A stretch of 64,000 bases of DNA, from contig NZ_BAFN01000001.1 in NCBI RefSeq assembly GCF_000949635.1, forward strand, positions 1,426,001-1,490,000, in the 5' to 3' direction. Positions 8,195 to 17,015 of this stretch are shown here, in pieces. The translations under genes were made by a program, and so were the position numbers. Each line of letters begins with the position of its first letter. Positions within the stretch are counted from its first letter, which is position 1. Source of the stretch: Candidatus Brocadia sinica JPN1. GTDB lineage: Bacteria > Planctomycetota > Brocadiia > Brocadiales > Brocadiaceae. The notes below the pieces were generated by a model. The model was not told the DNA's origin and did not search any database. It was given only the letters and a program-made list of their open reading frames with translations.

Positions 8195-9010
8195 TCATTT
8201 CTCTTCTTTTCCCTTTTCAATGCTCTTTCGAATCAACTTGCGCAGGATAAAGCTACGTTCTGCACCACCCAAAAGTATTTTTAGATTTTCGTACAGGGTC
8301 GGATCCGCTATCAGGGCACCCACAGTACCTTCCCCATCGGCAATCTTTCCGGTAATCTCATGCAGAGACCCGGTAGTCTTAACCAGTTTTTCCATGAGTT
8401 GTTTGCCTTTCGGGTCGTACATAAGGGAATAGAGTAATCCGTCGCCTTTTTGGAAGGCATTAATACTTTCATTGAGTGACGCAGAGATTTTGTTTAATGA
8501 TTCTGCAAAACCGCCCTCCTCAAGCTTTTTAAAAATTTTTGAAAAGGATTCAACGGTGCTGAGAGAGTTCTCAAGTGCAGCGGTATAATTGATCGGCTCT
8601 ATACTTTTTATTGAATCGCCATCCTCCACCACAGGCTCAAGGCATGCACCAGACATAATTTCCACATAAGAATCCCCCGTCACATAGCTCAACCACTTAA
8701 TAGTAGCAAAGGAATCACGGGTTATATTTTTCTGAACCGATTTATCCACCTTTAGTAACACTTCAATCCCTTTACAAGGCAATTCATTGGGCAAAACAAC
8801 GTTCTTTACCTGTCCTATTCCCACACCCATAAATCGTACCGGGGCACCTGGCTTCAATCCGTATACATTCAGAAACTTCGTTTTTACTGTAATCTGAGGC
8901 GCAAAATATCCTTTTTGAGAACCGAGAATAAAGACCATGGCGCCAAAGCCTGCCAAAGTTATCAGGGTAAAGATCCCTGCCCGCAATTCAGCAAATTGTT
9001 CTTTTGTCAT
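8195..9010 (-). CDS. mlaD: MlaD-like MCE-domain lipid transport protein
   Basis: A 271-residue protein with one N-terminal membrane helix (LRAGIFTLITLAGFGAMVFI) and an MCE domain: VYGLKPGAPVRFMGVGIGQV is the diagnostic stretch. It is expected to sit in the inner membrane with the MCE ring in the periplasm, handing phospholipid between the membrane complex and carriers. The C-terminal half is a helical segment after the MCE fold. It is the last gene of a minus-strand mlaE-mlaF-mlaD operon, 11 bp after mlaF, matching the usual Mla/Ttg2 gene set. No mlaB or mlaC is present here. Confidence 0.9.
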   Translation of the reverse strand: MTKEQFAELRAGIFTLITLAGFGAMVFILGSQKGYFAPQITVKTKFLNVYGLKPGAPVRFMGVGIGQVKNVVLPNELPCKGIEVLLKVDKSVQKNITRDSFATIKWLSYVTGDSYVEIMSGACLEPVVEDGDSIKSIEPINYTAALENSLSTVESFSKIFKKLEEGGFAESLNKISASLNESINAFQKGDGLLYSLMYDPKGKQLMEKLVKTTGSLHEITGKIADGEGTVGALIADPTLYENLKILLGGAERSFILRKLIRKSIEKGKEEK

Positions 9011-9021
9011 ACGAAGCCCCT

Positions 9022-9765
9022 TTACTCACAGATAGTGCCACTGATAAAATCTTTCACAATCGGTATCTTGGAGGTTGCAAGTTCCTTCCATGTCCCAACG
9101 ATAATAATCTTTCCCTCATGAAGCATGGCAATCCTGTTGGAAACGGTTTTCACACAGTGCAGGTCATGCGTCACAACAATTGTGGTAACCCCCAACTTCT
9201 TCTGCAATTCAATAATCAACTCATTAATGCGTTGTGCTGTCATCGGATCTAGTCCTGTCGTGGGTTCGTCGTACAAGATAATATCAGGTTCTGTAGCAAT
9301 CGCCCTTGCCAGTCCGACCCGCTTCTTCATCCCACCGCTCAATTCTGCCGGCATCTTGTTTTCAATACCGCCTAATCCCACGAGCTGTAATTTTTCAGCT
9401 ACCCGTACTCGTATTTCTCCCTCGGTAAGTTGAAGGTGCTCCCGGAGCGGATAAGCGATATTTTCAAACACCGTGAGTGAGTCAAAGAGGGCCGCCCCCT
9501 GAAACAACATCCCCACATGTTCCCGCAACTGAATCAGTTCGTCTTCCCCCATTTTGGTCACATTTTTACCAAAGACCATAATGTCGCCTTTATCAGGCTT
9601 CATAAGCCCAATTAATTCTTTCAGGAGTACACTCTTTCCAGAACCACTCCCACCAAGGAGGGACATAATTTCGCCCTCCAGGATGGACAAGTTTATCCCA
9701 TTATGGACCGGAAGTCCATTAAAGGATTTGTGGACATTTTTAAATTCGATAATTACCTTAGACAT
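9022..9765 (-). CDS. mlaF: MlaF-like ABC transporter ATP-binding protein
   Basis: The 247-residue ATPase has a Walker A (GGSGSGKSVL), Q-loop, ABC signature LSGGMKKRV, Walker B (IILYDEPTTGLDP) and the switch His (VVTHD). LSGGM followed by KKRVGLARA is typical of the MlaF/Ttg2A subgroup, which powers intermembrane phospholipid transport. It lies 47 bp downstream of mlaE and 11 bp upstream of mlaD on the same strand, so it is surely the nucleotide-binding subunit of that complex. Confidence 0.93.
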   Translation of the reverse strand: MSKVIIEFKNVHKSFNGLPVHNGINLSILEGEIMSLLGGSGSGKSVLLKELIGLMKPDKGDIMVFGKNVTKMGEDELIQLREHVGMLFQGAALFDSLTVFENIAYPLREHLQLTEGEIRVRVAEKLQLVGLGGIENKMPAELSGGMKKRVGLARAIATEPDIILYDEPTTGLDPMTAQRINELIIELQKKLGVTTIVVTHDLHCVKTVSNRIAMLHEGKIIIVGTWKELATSKIPIVKDFISGTICE

Positions 9766-9812
9766 TAAATCTGCGGTATCAAAGTTTTTTCATTGGTCTT
9801 ATGATTACATTG

Positions 9813-10589
9813 CTAGAACAGAATCAGAAACAATTTTGTCAGGAAAAAATCAGAAATCAGGATCAGGATCGATATGGTCACGACGGTAATGGTCGTAGAA
9901 CGGCCGACACCCGTTGTGCCTCCGGTAGTTTGCAGGCCAAAATAACAACCAAGCACAGCAATAAGAAACCCAAAAAACACCGTCTTCCCAATGCCACTCA
10001 ATAAATCAGAGATCGTAATCGTTGTTAAAACGGAATCGATATAGAAAGTACGATCTATCTCAAGCTCAAACAGCGCAATAATCATACCCCCAAATATCCC
10101 AACGATATCTGCCGTAACTGTAAGCAATGGTAATGTAATCATTGCGGCGAGTATCTTGGGGGTCATCAGTTTTTTCACAGGGCTTGCCCCCAGGGCACGC
10201 ATGGCATCGATCTGTTCCGTTACCTGCATGGCGCCAATCTCTGCCGCAATACCGGACCCCACCCTTGCGCCTACCATGATTGACGCCATGACAGGACCCA
10301 ACTCCCTGACAAGGGATAAGGCAACTACACTGCCGACATATATCTCGGCACCGTACATACTTAATCCATAAATCGTCTGCAAAGCCATCACCATCCCTGT
10401 AAACAGGGCAATGAGATCAACCAACAGCAGCGATCCTGCCCCGAAGTTGTCTATTTCCCGGAGTACCAGCTTCAGGTTGAACGGGGGTACAAAAATCCCC
10501 ACAAATCCCTTGATCGCCAACAAGGTCACCTGACCCACCGAGAGGATAAACTTTTTAGCTGCAACATCGATGGATAATAAAATATTCAT
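9813..10589 (-). CDS. mlaE: MlaE-like ABC transporter permease
   Basis: A 258-residue inner-membrane protein of the MlaE/Ttg2B family (DUF140). Family signatures are SLVRELGPVMASIMVGARVGSG and EIGAMQVTEQIDAMRALG, which form the ATPase-coupling helix, plus about five hydrophobic helices. It is the first gene of the mlaEFD operon. The transport direction of such systems is debated, so I call it only phospholipid transport across the periplasm. Confidence 0.93.
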   Translation of the reverse strand: MNILLSIDVAAKKFILSVGQVTLLAIKGFVGIFVPPFNLKLVLREIDNFGAGSLLLVDLIALFTGMVMALQTIYGLSMYGAEIYVGSVVALSLVRELGPVMASIMVGARVGSGIAAEIGAMQVTEQIDAMRALGASPVKKLMTPKILAAMITLPLLTVTADIVGIFGGMIIALFELEIDRTFYIDSVLTTITISDLLSGIGKTVFFGFLIAVLGCYFGLQTTGGTTGVGRSTTITVVTISILILISDFFLTKLFLILF

Positions 10590-10665
10590 AGGTTATTCTT
10601 ACTGTCCCTTAATAATAAGTAACCGCTTCTCTAAGTATCGTTTAATATTTCCACAAAACCTATGT

Positions 10666-11193
10666 TCACAAGGAATTATTTTTTGTAAATCTAAAAGTCC
10701 TTACCATATTCTCAAAATCACCCTTCACAGAATCAAATGAATCTGCCGGAGCCCAGTACACCAGATCGTAAACCTTATCTCCCACCTTGATGACATAGGA
10801 GTTGATCTTTAATTTGTTATTGTCCATTTTACCCTCTAAAATGGTATGTAGCGCACTTTGATTATCTACAAGCACAGAGTCCTCCGATACGATTTTCTTG
10901 GCTGTCATTCCAATAAGAAGATGTCTCTTGAGCATTTCCAGAGAAAACCCTTTATTTTCTATTTTACTGGAGATGATGGCAATCATGGCTTTATATTGTT
11001 TATGCCATAAGGCTATATCCACTTTATCTGCCATAACCGGTTCCCATCCATTTCCAGGTATGCCTACAGTATATCCTTCGTGCCGAGGGAAAAAGATGCC
11101 CTCTTTAATTTTTAGCGCGGCGCAACCACAGACATAAAGGAAACTTGATATGCTTAACCAGCAGATTGCCTTTTTGATTGAAAAACAACTCAC
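10666..11193 (-). CDS. Putative lipoprotein, unknown function
   Basis: A 175-residue protein with a signal peptide (KKAICWLSISSFLYVCGC) ending in a plausible lipobox, VCG before Cys, so it is likely lipidated and held in the periplasm. The mature part is a mixed alpha/beta domain with no motif I can name; the end SFDSVKGDFENMVRTFRF resembles C-termini of small PsbP/DUF1795-like stress lipoproteins, which is only a guess. It lies 76 bp upstream of mlaE on the same strand, so it may be cotranscribed. A TTGACA-N17-TATAAG promoter precedes it. Confidence 0.7.
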   Translation of the reverse strand: MSCFSIKKAICWLSISSFLYVCGCAALKIKEGIFFPRHEGYTVGIPGNGWEPVMADKVDIALWHKQYKAMIAIISSKIENKGFSLEMLKRHLLIGMTAKKIVSEDSVLVDNQSALHTILEGKMDNNKLKINSYVIKVGDKVYDLVYWAPADSFDSVKGDFENMVRTFRFTKNNSL

Positions 11194-11238
11194 TATGGGC
11201 TCCTTTTGTTACAAAAACATCTTGATAAGAGTTAAGTC

Positions 11239-11267
11239 CTTATATACATTCGGTTTCTTTCTGTCAA
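11239..11267 (-). promoter_or_regulatory. Sigma-70-like promoter for lipoprotein/mla genes
   Basis: On the minus strand TTGACA (11267-11262) and TATAAG (11244-11239) are 17 bp apart, about 45 bp upstream of the lipoprotein start. It is divergent from the moeA promoter. Confidence 0.6.
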
Positions 11268-11311
11268 GTATTTTTCAAAAGAAAGGGTGTCTGTCTTTTG
11301 AGTAACAATAC

Positions 11312-11340
11312 TTGACATATCGTTACCATTCATTTAACAT
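11312..11340 (+). promoter_or_regulatory. Sigma-70-like promoter for moeA, implying a leaderless mRNA
   Basis: TTGACA 11312-11317 and TAACAT 11335-11340 are separated by 17 bp. Transcription would start near 11347, only about 3 nt before the moeA ATG at 11350. No Shine-Dalgarno sequence lies in between. Confidence 0.55.
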
Positions 11341-11349
11341 AGAAAAACT

Positions 11350-12546
11350 ATGATTTCAGTTGATACAGCGATAAAGATTGTTGCGGATACCGTCGAACCA
11401 CTGCCATCCAGAACAGTACCCTTTGAAAATACCCTGGGGTTCTGCTTAGCCCAGGATGTGCAATCCGATATCGATATGCCTCCCTTTGACCGCTCGGCAA
11501 TGGATGGCTACGCTATCGTTGCGGAAGACACTACTGCCGCTCCCTTGGAACTAGCCGTTATTGAAGACATTGCAGCGGGTCACATGCCCACAAAAAAGGT
11601 ATTACATGGACAAGCATCCAAGATTATGACAGGAGCCGCCGTACCTGAAGGGGCAGATGCCGTGGTCAAGTTTGAGGAAACAGAAGATATCTCAAATAAT
11701 CGTGTAAAAATTCTCAAGTCCGTTCGCAAAGGTAGTAACATCTCAAGGCGCGGCGAGGACATGCAGGCAGGGCAAACCGTTCTTCACAAAGGTATGCCTA
11801 TAAGGCCTCAGGAAATTGGCATCCTTGCTATGGTGGGAAAATCCCGTGTAGAGGTATTCTCTGCACCAACGGTAGGCATCATCTCTACCGGCGATGAGCT
11901 GGTGGATGTGGGATGTAAGCCTTCCACTGCACAGATCAGGAATAGCAATGGTTATTCTCTGTCTGCACAGGCCAGACGTTTAAAGGCAGAGGTTGAAATC
12001 CTGGGTATTGTTAAGGACACGAAGGAAGAAATTTCAGATATTATGCGCAGGGGTTTGCAAAAGGATATACTGATCCTTTCAGGCGGCGTCTCCATGGGGG
12101 AATACGACCTGGTAGGAGACGTAATGAAGGATTTCAACACAAAGATCTATTTTGAGAAGGTGGCGTTAAGACCCGGGAAACCTGTCATTTTCGGCAGAAA
12201 GGACAAAACCTTTATCTTTGCCCTACCGGGAAACCCGGTAGCATCTTTTGTTACCTTTGAATTATTCATTTACCCGGCCATCCGAAAGATGATGGGATTC
12301 TCCGACATCCACAGGACTATGCTAAAGGCATCTTTGGAGACTGAGATACTCGTTAAGAGAAAGCGTCGTGAATACCGCCCCGCATCCCTTCGCATGCATA
12401 ATAACGCATGTCTGGTTTCTCCGGTAGAATGGCATGGCTCTGCCGACCTGTTGGCTACTACCAGGGCCAACTGCCTGCTTATCGTCCGCGAAGACGCAGA
12501 AAAGCTTGCCTTAGGGCAACTGGTCGACGTTATACCCCTGGATTAA
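11350..12546 (+). CDS. moeA: Molybdopterin molybdotransferase MoeA
   Basis: MoeA inserts molybdate into adenylylated molybdopterin, the last step of Mo cofactor synthesis. The 398-residue protein has all landmarks: PPFDRSAMDGYA near residue 45, the MoCF domain with GIISTGDELV, SGGVSMGEYD and ALPGNPVASFVTFELF, and the C-terminal beta domain. No other Mo cofactor genes are nearby. A molybdenum enzyme such as nitrite/nitrate oxidoreductase would need it, which fits an anammox-type lifestyle (inference). The predicted promoter places transcription start almost at the ATG. Confidence 0.96.
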   Translation: MISVDTAIKIVADTVEPLPSRTVPFENTLGFCLAQDVQSDIDMPPFDRSAMDGYAIVAEDTTAAPLELAVIEDIAAGHMPTKKVLHGQASKIMTGAAVPEGADAVVKFEETEDISNNRVKILKSVRKGSNISRRGEDMQAGQTVLHKGMPIRPQEIGILAMVGKSRVEVFSAPTVGIISTGDELVDVGCKPSTAQIRNSNGYSLSAQARRLKAEVEILGIVKDTKEEISDIMRRGLQKDILILSGGVSMGEYDLVGDVMKDFNTKIYFEKVALRPGKPVIFGRKDKTFIFALPGNPVASFVTFELFIYPAIRKMMGFSDIHRTMLKASLETEILVKRKRREYRPASLRMHNNACLVSPVEWHGSADLLATTRANCLLIVREDAEKLALGQLVDVIPLD

Positions 12547-12588
12547 ATTAGGCCTTCGGCAATTTTTTATCGCGAAATATATCAACCT

Positions 12589-12616
12589 GTAGGGACACGG
12601 TGCACCGTGTCCCTAC
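12589..12616. repeat. Perfect 28-bp palindrome, GTAGGGACA family
   Basis: GTAGGGACACGGTG at 12589-12602 is followed immediately by its exact reverse complement at 12603-12616. The same family occurs at 8089-8115. It lies between moeA and lnt. Confidence 0.85.
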
Positions 12617-12638
12617 TTTGAATTCCTTACGTTAAATT

Positions 12639-14378
12639 ATGCCTTTGGCAGTTTCCAAAACCTTGAGCAAAACAAATTTTGTAAAAATCCTCATCCTTTC
12701 CCTCCTAACCATTCTTTTTTTATGCCTTTCTTTTCCACCTGCTGACCTGGGGTATCTTGCATGGATTGCTTTTATTCCATGGCTCTTCCTTATGGTAACC
12801 GAAGAAAGGTATATTTGCCTTACTGCCTTGTTTGTCGGGGCGGTATTCTTCTTTATCCAGCTTTCGTGGTTACGCCATATAGCTATTATTGCCTGGATTT
12901 TGCTGAGTTCGTATTGCTCTGCATATTTTCTCACCTTTGCATTCTGTACCCGATTTATTGTCTTTAGATTGAAATATCCACTCGTTATCGTTGCACCCGC
13001 AATATGGATAGCGCTTGAATTTATACGATCATTTCTCCTTTCCGGATTTCCCTGGTTTTTTATTGGACATACACAGTCTCAGTATCTGCCGGTAATACAG
13101 GTCGCCGATATCACCGGCGTTTACGGCATCTCCTTTGTCATTGTCACGGCCAACGCGGCTCTTGTCGATCTCATAATCTGCTACCTCATAAACAGGCGCA
13201 AAATCCCCCCCCTCTCCCCCCACCCTTACAAAGGAAGGGAAAAAGAGTCGATAAAAAATTTATTGAAAAGGGAATATTTTGCAGAACAATATGCTAAGTG
13301 TTTGCTCCCTGGACGAAAATGTATCTTTTTCAACCTGACGTGCACCCTCCCTCTAACGCTCCTGACGGCTGTCCTGTTATACGGGTTGTACTGTCTCAAT
13401 CACTATGAACCTGAAGAAGGTCCCATCGTATGCATGGTACAGGGGAATATACCCCAGGATTTAAAATTTGAGTCTACCGAAGAAGATCAAATCCAAATCC
13501 TAAAGAAATATGCTGACCTTTCAAAGGGTGTTAAAGGGAGAGCAATTGACTTGCTTGTATGGCCAGAAACGATGATGCCCGGATTACTCAACATCAACCC
13601 TGAGCTCACGGGCAGAAAAATCGATTTCCTGTCCCAGCTAACCGCTACCCAATTAGCACAGGATTTAAACACAAACTTACTTTTCGGAGGGATCGCCCTA
13701 ACCCTGGCCGGAGAGGAACAGGTTTATTTTAACAGCGCCTATTATTATAACAGAGGCGGAACCTTATTAGACCGCTACGACAAGGTTCATCTTGTGCCAT
13801 TCGGAGAATTTACACCCCTGAAAAGATATTTCCCTTTCCTGGCGAATCTTGTGCCTTACGAAATTGGTTTAACCTCTGGTAACAAGAGGACATTATTCCA
13901 TTTGGATACCCTCAAAAATGGAAGTTTTACGTTTGGTTCGTCTATCTGCTATGAGGATACAGTGCCATCTTTGATCAGAAAATTTAAAAAAGACGGGGCA
14001 GATTTCATGTTAAATATAACGAATGATGGCTGGTTTCGCGATAGCGCCGAGCTTGACCAGCATCTTGCCATTATGGTATTTCGGGCAATCGAGAACCGCA
14101 TCTGTATGGCACGCGCAGCCAATACCGGCATATCTTCCTTTGTCGCTCCCGATGGCACTATTTATGACAAGTTATCAGACGGCAGGGGAAGATACAGAGA
14201 AATTAGTGGCACGCTCATAAACTGTATAAAATTCGTGAAAAAATATAATCCTTTCTATACCATCTACGGGGATTGGTTTGCAATTCTTTGCACAGCGGCA
14301 ACGGGAATTGTACTTTTCATAGCCATCTTGAAATCCAGGGTTATTTGTTACCAAAATTCCAGGAGGGGAACCAGCTAA
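12639..14378 (+). CDS. lnt: Apolipoprotein N-acyltransferase
   Basis: Lnt transfers an acyl chain from phospholipid to the N-terminal Cys of lipoproteins in the inner membrane. The protein is 579 residues: an N-terminal bundle of membrane helices, then a nitrilase-like periplasmic domain and a final helix. The catalytic triad is visible: Glu in WPETMMPG (about 310), Lys in DKVHLVPFGEF (about 381) and Cys in SSICYED (about 437). Odd feature: residues about 185-203 (IPPLSPHPYKGREKES) lie where the DNA is a C-rich tract like the intergenic palindromic elements seen elsewhere in this window. This suggests an in-frame insertion in the loop before the nitrilase domain. Confidence 0.93.
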   Translation: MPLAVSKTLSKTNFVKILILSLLTILFLCLSFPPADLGYLAWIAFIPWLFLMVTEERYICLTALFVGAVFFFIQLSWLRHIAIIAWILLSSYCSAYFLTFAFCTRFIVFRLKYPLVIVAPAIWIALEFIRSFLLSGFPWFFIGHTQSQYLPVIQVADITGVYGISFVIVTANAALVDLIICYLINRRKIPPLSPHPYKGREKESIKNLLKREYFAEQYAKCLLPGRKCIFFNLTCTLPLTLLTAVLLYGLYCLNHYEPEEGPIVCMVQGNIPQDLKFESTEEDQIQILKKYADLSKGVKGRAIDLLVWPETMMPGLLNINPELTGRKIDFLSQLTATQLAQDLNTNLLFGGIALTLAGEEQVYFNSAYYYNRGGTLLDRYDKVHLVPFGEFTPLKRYFPFLANLVPYEIGLTSGNKRTLFHLDTLKNGSFTFGSSICYEDTVPSLIRKFKKDGADFMLNITNDGWFRDSAELDQHLAIMVFRAIENRICMARAANTGISSFVAPDGTIYDKLSDGRGRYREISGTLINCIKFVKKYNPFYTIYGDWFAILCTAATGIVLFIAILKSRVICYQNSRRGTS

Positions 14379-14436
14379 CCAGCTTCTTTCTCCAAATTTT
14401 TTCAACTTACTTTTTAGGGGGTTAAGAGATTTCCAC

Positions 14437-14466
14437 TTGACATTTTATAAATAATAACCGTATAAT
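14437..14466 (+). promoter_or_regulatory. Consensus sigma-70 promoter for mreBCD
   Basis: Perfect TTGACA (14437-14442) and perfect TATAAT (14461-14466), separated by 18 bp. It sits 92 bp upstream of the mreB ATG and after the end of lnt. Confidence 0.75.
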
Positions 14467-14558
14467 TAGATTTGATTTAGTACTAACTATAAAATACAAC
14501 AATACTTGTGAAAAATGCACAGTAAAATCGAGTTCCCAGCAGAAAAACAATACTCCGA

Positions 14559-15614
14559 ATGCACCCATTAGATTTCATATTAGGTTTTGTCTCAACGGAC
14601 ATGGGGATCGACCTTGGTACGGCGAACACGCTTGTTTGCATTCCTGGACAAGGGATTGTGTTGTCGGAACCGTCTGTTGTTGCGGTAAAACCAGGAACGA
14701 ATAAGGTTCTGTTAAATGGGAACGCGGTAGGAAACGTTGCCAAGTCCATGCTGGAAAAGGCGCCAAGCAGTATCTCTGTTATACGCCCGCTCAAAAATGG
14801 CGTCATAGCGGACTTTGATATCACCGAGGCAATGCTCAAATATTTTATTACAAAGGTACATAAACGCAAGTGGGGCGTTCGGCCAAGGATATTGATTGCA
14901 ATTCCATCGGGTATTACGGCTGTGGAGAAACGGGCGGTAGTCAATTCAGCAGAGCGCGCCGGTGCACGAGAGGTTTACCTTGTCTCTGAGCCGAAAGCGG
15001 CAGCAATTGGAGTAGGCCTACCGGTAGGCGAACCTGTAGCAAGCATGATCGTTGACATCGGCGGTGGAACTACAGAAGTCGCGGTCATCTCACTAGGTGA
15101 TATATTCACGCACCAAAGCCTCAGGATTGCAGGAGATGAATTTGACGAATCCATCGTCCAGTATATACGGAAAACCTATAATCTGGACATTGGACACCGC
15201 ACAGCAGAACAAATAAAGATTGAAATCGGCTCTGCCTATCCTTTGGAAGAAGAACTTTCCATGGAGGTCAGAGGCCGTGATGCCATCGCAGGGTTACCCC
15301 GGGCAACGACTATTACCTCTGTAGAGATCAGAGAAGCCTTAAAAGAGGCCTTCGATAAAATTGTAAGCGGCGTGAAGTCTACCCTTGAAAATACAGCCCC
15401 GGAGTTAGCATCGGATTTAATAACCAATGGTCTGGTATTAGTGGGTGGTGGCGCATTGATCAGGGGCATGGACAAACTCCTGGCAGAAGAAACGGGACTA
15501 CCTGTACAAGTGGGTAATGACCCACTGACAGCCGTTGCAAGGGGAACGGGTTATCTCCTCGAAAACCTTGATTTATTTAAGTCTGTTTTACAGGATGAGG
15601 ACATCCACTCCTAG
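14559..15614 (+). CDS. mreB: Rod shape-determining protein MreB
   Basis: Bacterial actin that forms membrane-associated filaments and positions cell-wall synthesis. The 351-residue protein has the actin-fold nucleotide motifs: DMGIDLGTANTLV (phosphate 1), MIVDIGGGTTEVAV (phosphate 2) and LVGGGALIRGM (adenosine). ATG 14559 gives the usual N-terminus before GIDLGTANT, although no clear ribosome site precedes it. The stop overlaps the start of mreC by 20 nt, so translation is probably coupled. A perfect sigma-70 promoter lies upstream. Presence of mreB is consistent with anammox rather than typical planctomycetes. Confidence 0.96.
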   Translation: MHPLDFILGFVSTDMGIDLGTANTLVCIPGQGIVLSEPSVVAVKPGTNKVLLNGNAVGNVAKSMLEKAPSSISVIRPLKNGVIADFDITEAMLKYFITKVHKRKWGVRPRILIAIPSGITAVEKRAVVNSAERAGAREVYLVSEPKAAAIGVGLPVGEPVASMIVDIGGGTTEVAVISLGDIFTHQSLRIAGDEFDESIVQYIRKTYNLDIGHRTAEQIKIEIGSAYPLEEELSMEVRGRDAIAGLPRATTITSVEIREALKEAFDKIVSGVKSTLENTAPELASDLITNGLVLVGGGALIRGMDKLLAEETGLPVQVGNDPLTAVARGTGYLLENLDLFKSVLQDEDIHS

Positions 15615-16425
15615 TTTCAGCGATCTCATAAAAAATCCCCTTGTAACCATCAGTACCCTTTTAGCAGTATCCCTGGTCTTGCTATTTTCATCGCCAAAAT
15701 TTTCAAATCGTATCAAAATGACCTGCGTTGCCCCCATCAGACCAGTGCAGTGGGCAACCTGTTTCTGCAGTAATTCAGCCAGTAATTTTTTTGATAAAAT
15801 CATCTCTGCGTGGCAAGATGCGCACGGGAAGAAACAACTGGAAGATCAGGTAACCCAGTTCAAAAATAAAGTTGTAGAACAGCAGGATACCATATACAAA
15901 TTACAAAATAAATTACACACCTTATCAAAATTCCAGACAGAAAATAAAAATACCAAAACAAAATTGATACCGGCAGACATAATCGGATATGACACATCAA
16001 ATTTGAGAAAAAGCATCATCATCAATGCCGGCTCAAAACATGGTGTAAAACCCGATGACATAGTCGTATCAAATAATGCACTTGTTGGAAAAATTACCTT
16101 GGTAAGCGGAGGAAACAGCGTTGTTCAGCTTATTACAGATCCCGCGTCGCGCATACCTGGAAGGATTGTTCAAACGCGGGAACAAGTCATTGTTGAGGGG
16201 GATGCTACGGTTTTTTGTAAATTAAAATATGTACCGCGCTGGGCAAAGTTAAAAACCGGTGATGATATCGTCTCTTCCGACATTGGCGGATTCTATCCAT
16301 CATCTCTGCCGATAGCTACGGTAATGGAAAACAAAACGAAAGATGGCGACCTCTTTCAATCGGTAAAGGTATTGCCCAAGGTAAACATTTCAAGAATTGA
16401 GAGCGTACTTGTCGTTTTGAATTAA
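15595..16425 (+). CDS. mreC: Rod shape-determining protein MreC
   Basis: MreC is the periplasmic scaffold of the elongasome. From ATG 15595 it is 276 residues: a short cytoplasmic start, one membrane helix (VTISTLLAVSLVLLFSS), a coiled coil at about 80-125 (KKQLEDQVTQFKNKVVEQQ) and the beta-barrel pair with GAVGKI-type sequence (NNALVGKITLVSGG, then TDPASRIPGRI). An in-frame ATG at 15535 would overlap mreB further and add 20 unconserved residues, so I prefer 15595. It is followed by mreD. Confidence 0.92.
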   Translation: MRTSTPSFSDLIKNPLVTISTLLAVSLVLLFSSPKFSNRIKMTCVAPIRPVQWATCFCSNSASNFFDKIISAWQDAHGKKQLEDQVTQFKNKVVEQQDTIYKLQNKLHTLSKFQTENKNTKTKLIPADIIGYDTSNLRKSIIINAGSKHGVKPDDIVVSNNALVGKITLVSGGNSVVQLITDPASRIPGRIVQTREQVIVEGDATVFCKLKYVPRWAKLKTGDDIVSSDIGGFYPSSLPIATVMENKTKDGDLFQSVKVLPKVNISRIESVLVVLN

Positions 16426-16510
16426 GACTCATGTAGACCGAAGAAACTGTCGCTCTACTTTCTGTATCGTACAGATTTTTACAAACGAATATACTGGTAT
16501 ACAATACATT

Positions 16511-17008
16511 ATGCGGTGGCTTACATTTTTTTGTATCCTATTCTGCATCTCTCTCTTTCAGTCAACTATGATACATTGGATCAATCTCGGATCGGCAGTG
16601 CCCGATCTGTACTTTCCTTTCGTAGTATTTTATTCCTTTCTGACAGATGTGAAAAAAAACACCCTTGCAAATTGGCTCACGGGCTTTTCAAAAGATCTAT
16701 TTTCGGAAGGAAGCCTTGGAATAAATTCCATATTTTTTGTTGCTCTCGGTTTTTTTATCTGGTCCTTCAGAGACATACTGTTTCGGGGACATTTGGCTAC
16801 CCAGGTTCTCATCACATTTATCTTTTCCGTCATATACAACATCCTTTACGCATTGTACATCTCGGTCTCTTTTCATTCACTCCGTTTTCCATCAACACTC
16901 TGGATAATCTTTTCCTGCTCCTTTTATACAGCTATGCTTGTCCCTATCCTGTTTTGGATATTTAATAAATTTCAGCCCACCCGGAAGCTTTTTTTCAATC
17001 AAGGGTAA
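16511..17008 (+). CDS. mreD: Rod shape-determining protein MreD
   Basis: A 165-residue, very hydrophobic protein with about five predicted membrane helices. Sequence identity in this family is always low, but position between mreC and the PBP2 gene, length and topology all fit MreD, the membrane linker of the elongasome. KDLFSEGSLGINSIFF matches the recurrent MreD pattern of a Gly-rich turn after the second helix. It ends 7 bp before the PBP2 start. Confidence 0.85.
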   Translation: MRWLTFFCILFCISLFQSTMIHWINLGSAVPDLYFPFVVFYSFLTDVKKNTLANWLTGFSKDLFSEGSLGINSIFFVALGFFIWSFRDILFRGHLATQVLITFIFSVIYNILYALYISVSFHSLRFPSTLWIIFSCSFYTAMLVPILFWIFNKFQPTRKLFFNQG

Positions 17009-17015
17009 ATAACCG

